Shown here one piece after another: positions 44,250 through 52,174 of a stretch of 64,000 nt of DNA. The translations under genes were made by a program, and so were the position numbers. Under the pieces are notes generated by a model. The model made no database searches and was not told the origin of the DNA. It was given only the letters and a program-made list of their open reading frames with translations. The stretch comes from Bradyrhizobium sp. 186 (GTDB lineage Bacteria; Pseudomonadota; Alphaproteobacteria; Rhizobiales; Xanthobacteraceae). The stretch lies in the NCBI RefSeq assembly GCF_023101685.1, contig NZ_CP082164.1:3038001-3102000 (forward strand), in the 5' to 3' direction. Numbering within the stretch: the first letter of the stretch is position 1; each line of letters begins with the position of its first letter.

Positions 44250-44501
44250 GCCGGGCTCGTCATCATACAGGTAGCGAAGGTGCCAGACCGGGCCAAGTTC
44301 TGGTGTAACGGCGAAGTCATCTAAGGCAGTCGCGACGTATCGAACGGCATCGCGATGTGCTATCGGCGCGGAGAACATCGCGTCCAGCAGCGTGGCAAGG
44401 CTCATACCTTCAAGGAGCATGGTTCGCGCGACTTCGTCTCCGTAGACGAGCCTGAGGGCCGATACGAGGGCCGCGATAGCGTCAGGGTTCTTTAGAGGCA
44501 C
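44166..44501 (-). CDS. 111-residue hypothetical protein
   Basis: Frame from ATG 44501. The product MPLKNPDAIAALVSALRLVY, GDEVARTMLLEGMSLATLLD, AMFSAPIAHRDAVRYVATAL, then PELGPVWHLRYLYDD is an alpha-helical, mixed-charge protein. No family recognised. It lies between the acidic relic and the RlpA remnant. Confidence 0.55.
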   Translation of the reverse strand: MPLKNPDAIAALVSALRLVYGDEVARTMLLEGMSLATLLDAMFSAPIAHRDAVRYVATALDDFAVTPELGPVWHLRYLYDDEPGSFRVLDMEIATPAGTLSSNDLWLRLPV

Positions 44502-44590
44502 GGCAGATTCGTTTCAGGCCAAAAGCCGGACCATTGACGCAAGGGCGCGCGGGCGGCGGTTGCGTGTTTTCGCAGGGCCATGGACGTCCG

Positions 44591-44790
44591 CTACAACACC
44601 TCAGCACGAACCTGAGCCATGCCACGATCCGTAATCCCCCAGCTGCGCGTGGCGGCGAGCGAGAGGTCGAGGACGCGGCCACGGACCCATGGTCCGCGAT
44701 CGGTGATACGAACCACCACCGCTTCGCTCGCAGTGGATCGCAAACGGACATAATACCCGGTCGTCAGGTTGATCGTACGCCCACGATGAA
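44591..44790 (-). pseudogene. RlpA-type DPBB fragment
   Basis: The minus frame ending TAG 44591 reads TINLTTGYYVRLRSTASEAV, VVRITDRGPWVRGRVLDLSL, AATRSWGITDRGMAQVRAEV. VVRITDRGPWVRGRVLDLS is the catalytic core motif of RlpA-type septal proteins. The N-terminal part is missing and the IS66 element begins just upstream, so it was probably truncated by that insertion. Confidence 0.75.
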
Positions 44791-44861
44791 GGCCGCCTTG
44801 TTCTGAGAGGCGGATTGAGCACTCATAAGCACGTGTTTAAGAGCGAGCTTAAGAGCGATTG

Positions 44862-45206
44862 ATGGGTCAGATTTCGGTGCTGACGGGGCCGGAACGCCGG
44901 CGGCGTTGGAGCGAGGATGAGCGGTGCCGGATCGTTGCGGAGGCCTTTGCGCCGGGATCGTGTGTGGCGCAGGTTGCGCGGGATCACGATATTTCAACGG
45001 GGCTGATTTACACCTGGCGGCGTCGGCTTCGCCAGGACCTTGCTGACCAGGGCTTTGTGGAAGCGGCGATGGAAGCGGAGCCGATCAAGGAAGCGGCACC
45101 GTCCGGTGAAGTGATCGTGGTGGAATTGACGGGGAGCGGACGGATCAGGATTTGCGGGTCGGCGCCGCCCTTGCTGGTGTCGGCGGTGTTGAAGGCGCTG
45201 CGATGA
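44862..45206 (+). CDS. IS66 accessory protein TnpA
   Basis: 114 residues from ATG 44862. It has the IS66 OrfA HTH: RRRWSEDERCRIVAEAFAPG, then VAQVARDHDISTGLIYTWRR. The C-terminal VIVVELTGSGRIRICGSAP is the usual tail. It is needed with TnpB for transposition in this family. Its stop overlaps the tnpB start. Confidence 0.9.
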   Translation: MGQISVLTGPERRRRWSEDERCRIVAEAFAPGSCVAQVARDHDISTGLIYTWRRRLRQDLADQGFVEAAMEAEPIKEAAPSGEVIVVELTGSGRIRICGSAPPLLVSAVLKALR

Positions 45207-45550
45207 TTCCGATCCCCTCTGGCGTGCGGGTATGGCTGGCGACGGGCCATACCGATATGCGGCGCGGCTTTCCGAGCCTGGCTTTGCAGGTGCAGGAGGT
45301 CTTGAAGCATGACCCACTGGGGGGTCATTTGTTTTGCTTCAGGGGGCGCCGTTCAGATCTGATAAAAATCATCTGGCACGATTCTCAGGGAGCGTGCCTG
45401 TTTACAAAAAGACTCGAAAGAGGAAGATTCATCTGGCCTTCGGCTGCCGGTGAAGCCGTGACGATCTCTCCGGCGCAGCTTTCTTACCTGCTATCTGGGA
45501 TCGACTGGCGGAATCCTCAAGAAACTTTGCGTCCAACGCGAGTTGGATAG
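45203..45550 (+). CDS. IS66 accessory protein TnpB (Orf2)
   Basis: 115 residues from ATG 45203. The product IPIPSGVRVWLATGHTDMRR, GFPSLALQVQEVL, GHLFCFRGRRSDLIKIIWHD and LERGRFIWP is the highly conserved IS66 Orf2. Its exact role is unknown in the family. Confidence 0.92.
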   Translation: MIPIPSGVRVWLATGHTDMRRGFPSLALQVQEVLKHDPLGGHLFCFRGRRSDLIKIIWHDSQGACLFTKRLERGRFIWPSAAGEAVTISPAQLSYLLSGIDWRNPQETLRPTRVG

Positions 45551-45594
45551 CATTCTGCGATTGAACCTACCGGGAAATCTGATTCACTGGCTTC

Positions 45595-47331
45595 ATGAGT
45601 TTGAAGCCGGATGACCTTCCTTCGGATCTCGCCAGCGCCCAGGCGGCGCTGTTGATCGAACGTGAGGCGTTGCGGGCTGAACGCGACGCGCGGCTGAGGG
45701 TCGAGGTCGAACGCGATGCGGCCGCGGCGAAGGTCAGCCGGATACAGGCCGAAGCCATCAATTGGCAAGCCGAAGCGGCCAACGCGCGGGCGAAGCTGTC
45801 GGACAATGAGGCGCTGATCGCGCATCTCGAGCTGCGGATCGAGAAGCTCAAACGCGAACTGTACGGGCCGCGTTCCGAGCGCACGGCGCGGCTGATCGAG
45901 CAGTTGGAATTGGAACTTGAAGAACTCGTCACCACGGCGAGCGAGGATGAGCTCGCCGCGCAGGCCGCGGCGGCAAAGGCGCAGAGCGTACGCGCCTTCA
46001 CGCGCAAGCGGCCGGTGCGCAAGCCATGGCCGGATGACATCGAACGCGAGCGCGTCGTCATTGAGGCTCCAACGAGCTGCGCCTGCTGCGGTGGATCGCG
46101 GCTGGCGAAGATCGGTGAGGATGTGACCAAGACGCTGGAGGAGATCCCGCGCCGCTTCAAGCTGATCGAGACGGTACGCGAGAAGTTCACCTGCCGCGAT
46201 TGCGAGAAGATCAGCCAGCCGCCCGCGCCGTTCCATGCCACGCCGCGCGGCTTCATCGGCCCACAATTGCTGGCGACGATCCTGTTCGACAAGTTCGGCA
46301 TGCATATCCCGCTCAACCGCCAGAGCGCGCGCTTTAAGGCCGAGGGGATCGACCTGCCGTTGTCGACCCTGGCCGACCAGGTCGGCCACGGGACCTTTGC
46401 CGTCATGCCGCTCTTCCACTTGATCGAACGCCATGTACTCGCGGCCGAGCGCCTGCATGGCGACGACACCACCATCCGTATCCTGGCGAAGGGCAAGTGC
46501 ACGACCGGGCGGATCTGGACTTATGTGCGGGATGACCGGCCCTTCGCCGGGCCTGCGCCGCCGGCGGCGGTCTATTACGCCTCGAGCGACCGACGAGGCG
46601 AGCACCCCCAGAAGCATCTGGCCGCCTTCGCCGGTATCCTGCAAGCCGATTGCTACAACGGCTTCGAGCCGCTGTTCGACCCGCAAAAGAAAGCGATGCC
46701 GATCACACCGGCGTTTTGCCTGGCCCATGCGCGGCGGGGCTTCTTCGAGCTGGCTGACATCGAGAAAAATGCTCGGGAAGGTAAGAAGGGCAAACCGGTC
46801 TCTCCGATCGCGCTGGAGGCGGTCAGACGCCTCGATGCGTTGTTCGAGATCGAGCGCGCCATCAATGGCTGCGGCGCCGACGAGCGGCGCGCCGTGCGCC
46901 AGGAAAAGAGCAAGCCGCTTCTCGAGGACATGCACGCCTGGTTGCTGCGTGAGCGCGAAACCCTCTCGCGCTCCTCCGAGGTCCTGAAGCCTATGAACTA
47001 CATGCTCAGGCGCTGGGACGACTTCGCCCGCTTCCTCGACGATGGCAGGATCTGCTTGACCAACAATTGCGCTGAGCGCGCATTGAGGGGCATCGCATTG
47101 GGAAGGCGCAACTGGACCTTCGCCGGCAGCCAGCGTGGCGCCGACCGTGCCGCCATCATGCTGACGATGATCACGACCTGTCGCCTCAACGACGTCGATC
47201 CCAAGGCCTGGCTCGCCGACGTCCTCGCCCGTATCGCCGATCTTCCCGCGTCGCGTCTGCACGAACTGCTGCCCTGGGAATGGAAGCTCCTGCGCCAAGC
47301 CGACAAGCCCGCCGGTCAGCAGGCCGCCTGA
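45595..47331 (+). CDS. IS66-family transposase TnpC
   Basis: 578 residues. An N-terminal coiled coil (residues 15-120), a leucine-rich ELYGPRSERTARLIEQLELE segment and a zinc-binding CACC ... CRDC pair precede the DDE domain (LHGDDTTIRILAKGKCTTGR, ILQADCYNGF, LTNNCAERALRGIALGRRNW). Complete; the element may be active. Confidence 0.93.
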   Translation: MSLKPDDLPSDLASAQAALLIEREALRAERDARLRVEVERDAAAAKVSRIQAEAINWQAEAANARAKLSDNEALIAHLELRIEKLKRELYGPRSERTARLIEQLELELEELVTTASEDELAAQAAAAKAQSVRAFTRKRPVRKPWPDDIERERVVIEAPTSCACCGGSRLAKIGEDVTKTLEEIPRRFKLIETVREKFTCRDCEKISQPPAPFHATPRGFIGPQLLATILFDKFGMHIPLNRQSARFKAEGIDLPLSTLADQVGHGTFAVMPLFHLIERHVLAAERLHGDDTTIRILAKGKCTTGRIWTYVRDDRPFAGPAPPAAVYYASSDRRGEHPQKHLAAFAGILQADCYNGFEPLFDPQKKAMPITPAFCLAHARRGFFELADIEKNAREGKKGKPVSPIALEAVRRLDALFEIERAINGCGADERRAVRQEKSKPLLEDMHAWLLRERETLSRSSEVLKPMNYMLRRWDDFARFLDDGRICLTNNCAERALRGIALGRRNWTFAGSQRGADRAAIMLTMITTCRLNDVDPKAWLADVLARIADLPASRLHELLPWEWKLLRQADKPAGQQAA

Positions 47332-47378
47332 CCTTCACGCAACGCCATCATAGAGCTCGCCGTGCCCGCGCGCATGCG

Positions 47379-47594
47379 TCAATCAGGCGGTCCTCGTCGT
47401 ATGCGTACGGTTGATCTGTCGTCGCCGCTCGTGGAGATGCCGAAATCCCGCGCGGCAAGCTCCAGCTCGAGATCGCTAATACGTTCGAAGATGTGAGCAA
47501 CGATTTCCTCTAACGCTTCGGCGGTCAGGGATTGAATGCCCCGCAACGCAAGCTCGTCTCTAAGAACTTTCGCCACAATCAATTGGATGGCCAT
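47379..47594 (-). CDS. 71-residue small protein, family copy 2
   Basis: Frame from ATG 47594. The product MAIQLIVAKVLRDELALRGI, QSLTAEALEEIVAHIFERIS, DLELELAARDFGIST parallels the 58-residue gene at 27195. The last 15 residues (SGDDRSTVRIRRGPPD) do not match and may derive from the IS66 border, so the tail may be altered. Ribosome site weak. Confidence 0.55.
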   Translation of the reverse strand: MAIQLIVAKVLRDELALRGIQSLTAEALEEIVAHIFERISDLELELAARDFGISTSGDDRSTVRIRRGPPD

Positions 47595-47652
47595 TTGGAT
47601 TTACAATCCTAAAAGCCGTGATCCAACCGCAGCTGCGGGCGAACGCAAGGGG

Positions 47653-48000
47653 TCAACGCGCCGGCAGCCGATCGACCATGGCGGCAATGACCCGGGGCGG
47701 CGGCGTGATGCCCGACAGCTTCCAGGCTGTCCCCTCAAAATGCATGCTGATGCTGCCGGCATTTTCGCCCGGGCCCAGTGTGAGCGAAAATTCGCCAGGC
47801 TTGACCGGAGTGATCCGTCCGATAACAGCGAACACATTTGAAGCATCGAAGTTGGCTAACGACGCCATCGTGCCAAAGCTTATGTTGTCAGCCGCATTGC
47901 GAACAGTCCCGCTTCTCACGAGCACAGATAGATTCTCCGGCGATGTGAGCTTGGTCGCGAAATCGTCTGCCTTCGATGTGCCGAGCGTGTTTATCGCCAT
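47653..48000 (-). CDS. DUF2939 protein, N-terminally truncated
   Basis: 115 residues from ATG 48000. ISFGTMASLANFDASNVFAV, IGRITPVKPGEFSLTLGPGE and ISMHFEGTAWKLSGITPPPR match the C-terminal part of the DUF2939 family. Members normally start with a membrane/secretion segment and a further 70-80 residues, which are lacking here. GGAG sits near the ATG, but truncation is likely. Function of the family is unknown. Confidence 0.65.
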   Translation of the reverse strand: MAINTLGTSKADDFATKLTSPENLSVLVRSGTVRNAADNISFGTMASLANFDASNVFAVIGRITPVKPGEFSLTLGPGENAGSISMHFEGTAWKLSGITPPPRVIAAMVDRLPAR

Positions 48001-48131
48001 TCTCCATTGGTCGACAGGAGGTGCCGCGTCTCCGTCGCGGCGCCTCTAGGATCCATCTTCACGCCTAACCGCGGTGCGACTCTGATCGGCCTCGTGGGAG
48101 GACATCAGCACGACATCACGATCTCGCACGC

Positions 48132-48416
48132 ATGGAGCGCATCTGCCTTGATCTGGCGGCGGAGAGCAGCCCGCCTGGCGAGGCCGCTGCGCTGCGGGAA
48201 ATGGCCGCAAACTACGGTCGCGAGGTTGCGAAACTGACCGTGGGTAGGACCGTAGATTACTTGCGACGCAGACGGAAAAGGCACGCGATTTTAATGAGGT
48301 TGACAGGACACCCCTTCCGCCGAACCCGGAGCATTAAGAAGAATAGCCGCAAAAAGGGATCCAGCTCCGGTCGCAGGACACTACTGTACTTAGCCGGCAT
48401 CAATCGTCATTGGTAA
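48132..48416 (+). CDS. Hypothetical protein (doubtful)
   Basis: Frame from ATG 48132. The start MERICLDL, then AAESSPPGEAAALREMAANY, GREVAKL resembles short rhizobial helical proteins. The later part is very basic (RRRKRHAILMRLTG, SIKKNSRKKGSSSGRR) and may be non-coding. No ribosome site. Confidence 0.3.
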   Translation: MERICLDLAAESSPPGEAAALREMAANYGREVAKLTVGRTVDYLRRRRKRHAILMRLTGHPFRRTRSIKKNSRKKGSSSGRRTLLYLAGINRHW

Positions 48417-48697
48417 GTTCGTCGGGCCACATCTGCGCGCCGTGAAGCACGCGCAAGATGCGAACAGTATCACCGTCGACCAGGTAGGCCGCGACATAAG
48501 GTGTGCGCGGGATGACCAACTCGCGCGCGCCAGCGACACGCCCGGGCCGGCCACTGTCGGGAAAGTCGAGCAGGCGCCGCGCGGCATCGGCAATCTGTTC
48601 ATCAACATGAACCGCGGCACGGGGATTCTCGGCTTCGATGTAGCTGAAAATGCCCGTCGCGATCGGACAACGCGAAGCGCGACCAGACGAGTTTCAC
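48400..48697 (-). pseudogene. RelE/ParE-type toxin, frameshifted
   Basis: GTG 48697 overlaps the antitoxin stop (GTGA). The frame reads VKLVWSRFALSDRDG and then leaves the family pattern. One base further the expected sequence continues: FSYIEAENPRAAVHVDEQIA, DAARRLLDFPDSGRPGRVAG, ARELVIPRTPYVAAYLVDGD, TVRILRVLHGAQMWPD. Removing one G near 48653 restores the whole ParE-type fold with IPRTPY and RVLHG. The toxin is therefore disabled by a single-base insertion. Confidence 0.85.
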
Positions 48698-49002
48698 CGT
48701 TCATGCTCCGCCGCTTTTCGAAGCGCAGCGGCACGGCGTTGCGCGAAATGCGCTTCGACCTCGGAATCATCGAGATTGGGCCGGGTATCCGCCAGCGCCT
48801 GGCGCACCTTCTCACGAAACCAGCTATCGTAAGCTTGGCTGTTGCTCACGAGCTCCAGCGGAAGCATCCCTTCGTTAGCCGTGCGTGTCAGCAGGATCCG
48901 CACAGCGTCGGATACCGTGAGACCCATGTTTTCCAGAACCGCGGTAGCCTTTTCCTTTACGTCCGCATCGATTCGGGTTTGGACAAGGGCATTCGAAGCC
49001 AT
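48694..49002 (-). CDS. RelB/DinJ-family antitoxin
   Basis: 102 residues from ATG 49002 with a perfect AAGGAGGT five bases upstream. NALVQTRIDADVKEKATAVL, ENMGLTVSDAVRILLTRTAN is the ribbon-helix-helix DNA-binding part of RelB/DinJ. The C-terminal helix normally wraps the toxin. The antitoxin is intact while its toxin is frameshifted. Such antitoxins also repress their own operon. Confidence 0.88.
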   Translation of the reverse strand: MASNALVQTRIDADVKEKATAVLENMGLTVSDAVRILLTRTANEGMLPLELVSNSQAYDSWFREKVRQALADTRPNLDDSEVEAHFAQRRAAALRKAAEHER

Positions 49003-49095
49003 AGCGACCTCCTTTATTCGCGGCTAATGTAATGCATTTGAATGACATGCGCCAGAGACGTCACAGCCCCGTGACCGGGGATCACAGCGGCAAAA

Positions 49096-49118
49096 CGGCC
49101 CGCCTTTCGGCGGGGCCG
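49096..49118 (-). terminator. Terminator of the DUF736 remnant
   Basis: On the minus strand CGGCCCCGCC-GAAA-GGCGGGCCG is followed by TTTTG: a short GC-rich stem with a stable GAAA loop and a U-tract. It lies 14 bp after the DUF736 stop at 49132, in the right orientation. Confidence 0.75.
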
Positions 49119-49131
49119 CTGGCTCGGCGCC

Positions 49132-49318
49132 TCAATCTCGGCTGGGGCGGGACCAGATGAGCTGGAGACCTTCCTGGCCTTCCACCTCGATGAGGGTGGC
49201 GTAGATCGGAGCGTGGGGAAGCTCGGATCGTCCAGCTTGACCGACAGGTAATCGCGCTCGGTGTCCTTCGCGGTCTTCTGCCAAGCCGCTCCCAGCTCGA
49301 CGTTATGTCGTGCACCAC
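49132..49318 (-). pseudogene. DUF736 gene, C-terminal remnant
   Basis: The minus frame reads [30 protein letters not shown] and, after a frameshift, [25 protein letters not shown] with a stop at 49132. This is the C-terminal two thirds of DUF736, a family carried by integrative conjugative elements and plasmids of alphaproteobacteria. Its N-terminus is replaced at about 49310 by the start of the regulator on the other strand, marking an element junction. Confidence 0.8.
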
Positions 49319-52099
49319 ATTTTCCCTGAGATCGCGGCTGCTCGAGAAGGACGGCGTGCGGGTGAGGCTCGGCAGCCGCGCGATCGACATTTTGCGCCTG
49401 CTCGTCAGCCGCGCCGGCGAAGTGATCCCGAAGGACGAGATTCTCAGCTATGCGTGGTCGGGCCTCGCGGTCGAGGAGATCAGCCTGCGGGTTCACATCG
49501 CCGAATTGCGCAAGGCGCTCGGCGACGGCAAGGACGGCGCGCGCTACATCACGAACGTTCCGAGCCGGGGTTACTGCTTCACCGCCCCGGTGCAACGGAG
49601 TGCGCGAGCGGCAGCGCCGGCACTGGTGCCTGTGCGGCCGGAGAGACCGGCTGCGTCATTGCCGCATCGCCTGGATCGGATGATCGGCCGGGACGACGTC
49701 CTGCCAAAACTGTCCGCGCACCTGCTGAGCGAACGCTTCGTCACGCTACGAGGCCCCGGCGGTATCGGCAAGACCACCGTCGCGATTGCGCTGGCGCACG
49801 ACATGTGGGAGGCTTTCGAGGGTAACGTTCATTTCCTCGATCTCGGTCCGCTGACGGACGTGGCGCTGGTCGCGAGTACGGTTGCAGCCGTGCTCGGCCT
49901 CGTCGTTCACGACGCCGATCCGACCGACAGCATCGTCAGCTTCCTCGGCAACCGCCGTCTTCTTCTCATCCTCGACAGTTGCGAGCACGTCATCGACGGG
50001 GTCGCGCGTCTCGCAGAGAGTATTTTTCGCGAGGCGCCCGGCATCGCCATCCTCGCAACCAGTCGCGAGCAGCTATCGGTGGAAGGCGAACAGATTTTCG
50101 AGCTTGCTGCGCTGCCGGGCCCGCCGCAGGGCGCCCGCCTCAGCGCTGGCGAAGTGCTGAGCTATCCCGCTGCGCGCCTCTTCGTCGATCGCGCCGCCGC
50201 GGCGGGGCATCCGGCCGACATCACGGAGGAGGATGCGGACGTTCTCGCGGAGATCTGCGGCAAGCTCGACGGCATCGCGCTCGCGATCGAGCTCGCTGCC
50301 GCGCGCGTCAGCCTCTATGGATTACGAGAAACGGCCGCGCTGCTCGATAGCCGCTTGCAGCTCGAGTGGCGCGGGCGGCGAACGGCGCCGCCGCGGCAGC
50401 AGACGCTCGGCGCCACGCTCGACTGGAGTTTCGGCCTGATCGGCGAAGGAGAGCGGAGCGCGCTTCAGCGGCTCGCCGTCTTCGCAGGTCCCTTCACGCT
50501 CCAGGGCGCGATAGCGATCGCGGCCGATGAGGGTGCGCCGATCGATGGCGTCGTCGATGCGCTGGAGCAGCTCGTGGCCAAGTCGCTGATATCGTCGCGG
50601 CCGGACGGCACATCGCGGCGCTATCGGCTGCTGGATGCCACGCGCGCCTATGCCATGCAGAGGCTCAGCGCCGGCGGTGAGGTGCAGGCGACCGCGCGCC
50701 GGCACGCAAAATACGTTCAGCACGTACTCGAAGCCGGTATGACGGAACAGGGCGGCGGCGATCAGTCCTCCCGCCGGCAGGAGCGCGCGAGCCCGCTCGC
50801 CGATGCCCGCGCGGCGCTGCAATGGGTTTATGCCAATGACGATGGCGCCGAGCTGCGCGTGCCGCTCGCAGGCGCCTGCGCGAGGATGTTCGTCGAGCTC
50901 AACCTGCTCAATGAGGCGCGAATCTGGTCCGGCCGCGCGCTTGCGATGCTCGACGACACCGGCCGCGGCGGCCGATGGGAGCTCGAGCTCCAGTCGGCGC
51001 TCGGCCACGCCTCCATGTTCACGGAGCGCAACAGCGAGCAGGCCGAGGACGCGCTCCGTCGCGGGCTGGAGATCGCGCAGGCGCGCGGCGATCGCGCCGA
51101 CACGTTCAGGCTACTGGCGCGCCTCAACATGTTCTATCGCCGGACCGGCAAATACCGGCAGTTACTGCCGATCGCCCTCGAGCCTGAGAGGAACGCGCGC
51201 CTGATCGGAGACGCCGCGGGCGTTGCCGGCGCAAAGGCCATCCTCGGTGTGTCCCACTATCTCGTCGGCAATCAGATCGAGGCGCAGTTTCATCTCGAGG
51301 AAGGCGTGCGAGACGAAGTGGCGCTGCGCGGACTCCAGCCGGATTACTTCGGCCGCAGATTCCGCTTGCGCGTGTCTTGTGGTTGCGCGGGTTTCCCGAT
51401 CGGGCGGTCGCATGCGTTCGCCCGCTGATCGACGACGCCAGGCCGCGCGACGTCGTCATGCACTGCATTGCCCTCGGCTGGTCCGCGACACTGTTTACAT
51501 GGATCGGCGACTGGGACGCCGTGGAGGCGATGACCGGCCGTCTGGCGGCTCATGTCAGCCTTCATGGGCTGACGCCCTTCGAGGCGATCACCGCCGCCTT
51601 TCGCGCGCAGACCATGATCGCCCGCGGCGAGCTGGAGCCCGGAATCGAAGGGTTGCGGACGGCGCTGCGGCGCCTGCATGCCGATCACTACGAGCTTTAT
51701 GCGTCTGCGTTCGTGGTGGAGCTGTCGCAGGGTCTGGCGGGGCTTGGACAGCTGCCAGAAGCGCTCGAGGTCTTGCACGACACCATTGCGCGGGTCGAAC
51801 AGGAGGGCGGAGGGTTCGACATGCCCGAGCTGTTGCGTCTGCGGGGAGAGCTTGAAGCGCACAGCGGAAATCTCGAAGCGGCAGACGCAAGCCTTGCCTT
51901 GTCGGCCGCACTGGCCGAACGACAGGGCGCATTGTCCTGGCGGCTGCGGACGGAAATGTCGCTCGTGCGGCTTCGGGGCCGGCAGGGCGTCCAAAATCCG
52001 ACCGAAGAACTTGCCAAAACCTATGACCGGTTCTCGGAGGGGTTCGAGACCGCCGATTTGAAGGCCGCACGGCTTATGCTGAATGAGCGGGCTGCCTGA
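49305..52099 (+). pseudogene. Giant winged-helix/NTPase/repeat regulator, frameshifted
   Basis: ATG 49305 opens a 707-residue frame with an OmpR-type winged helix ([37 protein letters not shown]). An NTPase with Walker A GPGGIGKTT (from residue 150) and Walker B LLLILDSCEH follows, then a helical repeat region. Near 51360 the frame breaks. The family sequence continues in another frame (ARVLWLRGFPDRAVACVRPL, then GFDMPELLRLRGELEAHSGN) to 52099. The intact paralog at 59-61.9 kb is colinear over the whole length. The very N-terminus is also short, where the DUF736 junction lies. One indel may be a real mutation or a sequencing error. Confidence 0.8.
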
Positions 52100-52174
52100 T
52101 CGGGTCGAAGCGAAAGCCCGCGACGTCGATAAATCCCCGCCTATCCGAAAAGTCATGCCGGACCGAACTGGACA

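Larger units (their letters stand above)
44800..47360 (+). mobile_element. IS66-family insertion sequence
   Basis: It contains the standard tnpA-tnpB-tnpC set on one strand with an ATGA overlap between the first two. The exact terminal repeats were not resolved, so the borders are approximate. It lies between the RlpA fragment and the short paralog at 47379. Confidence 0.8.

Noticed and set aside
45517..47298. 593-residue minus-strand frame
   Set aside because: Antisense of IS66 TnpC, a common effect of GC-rich codon use.
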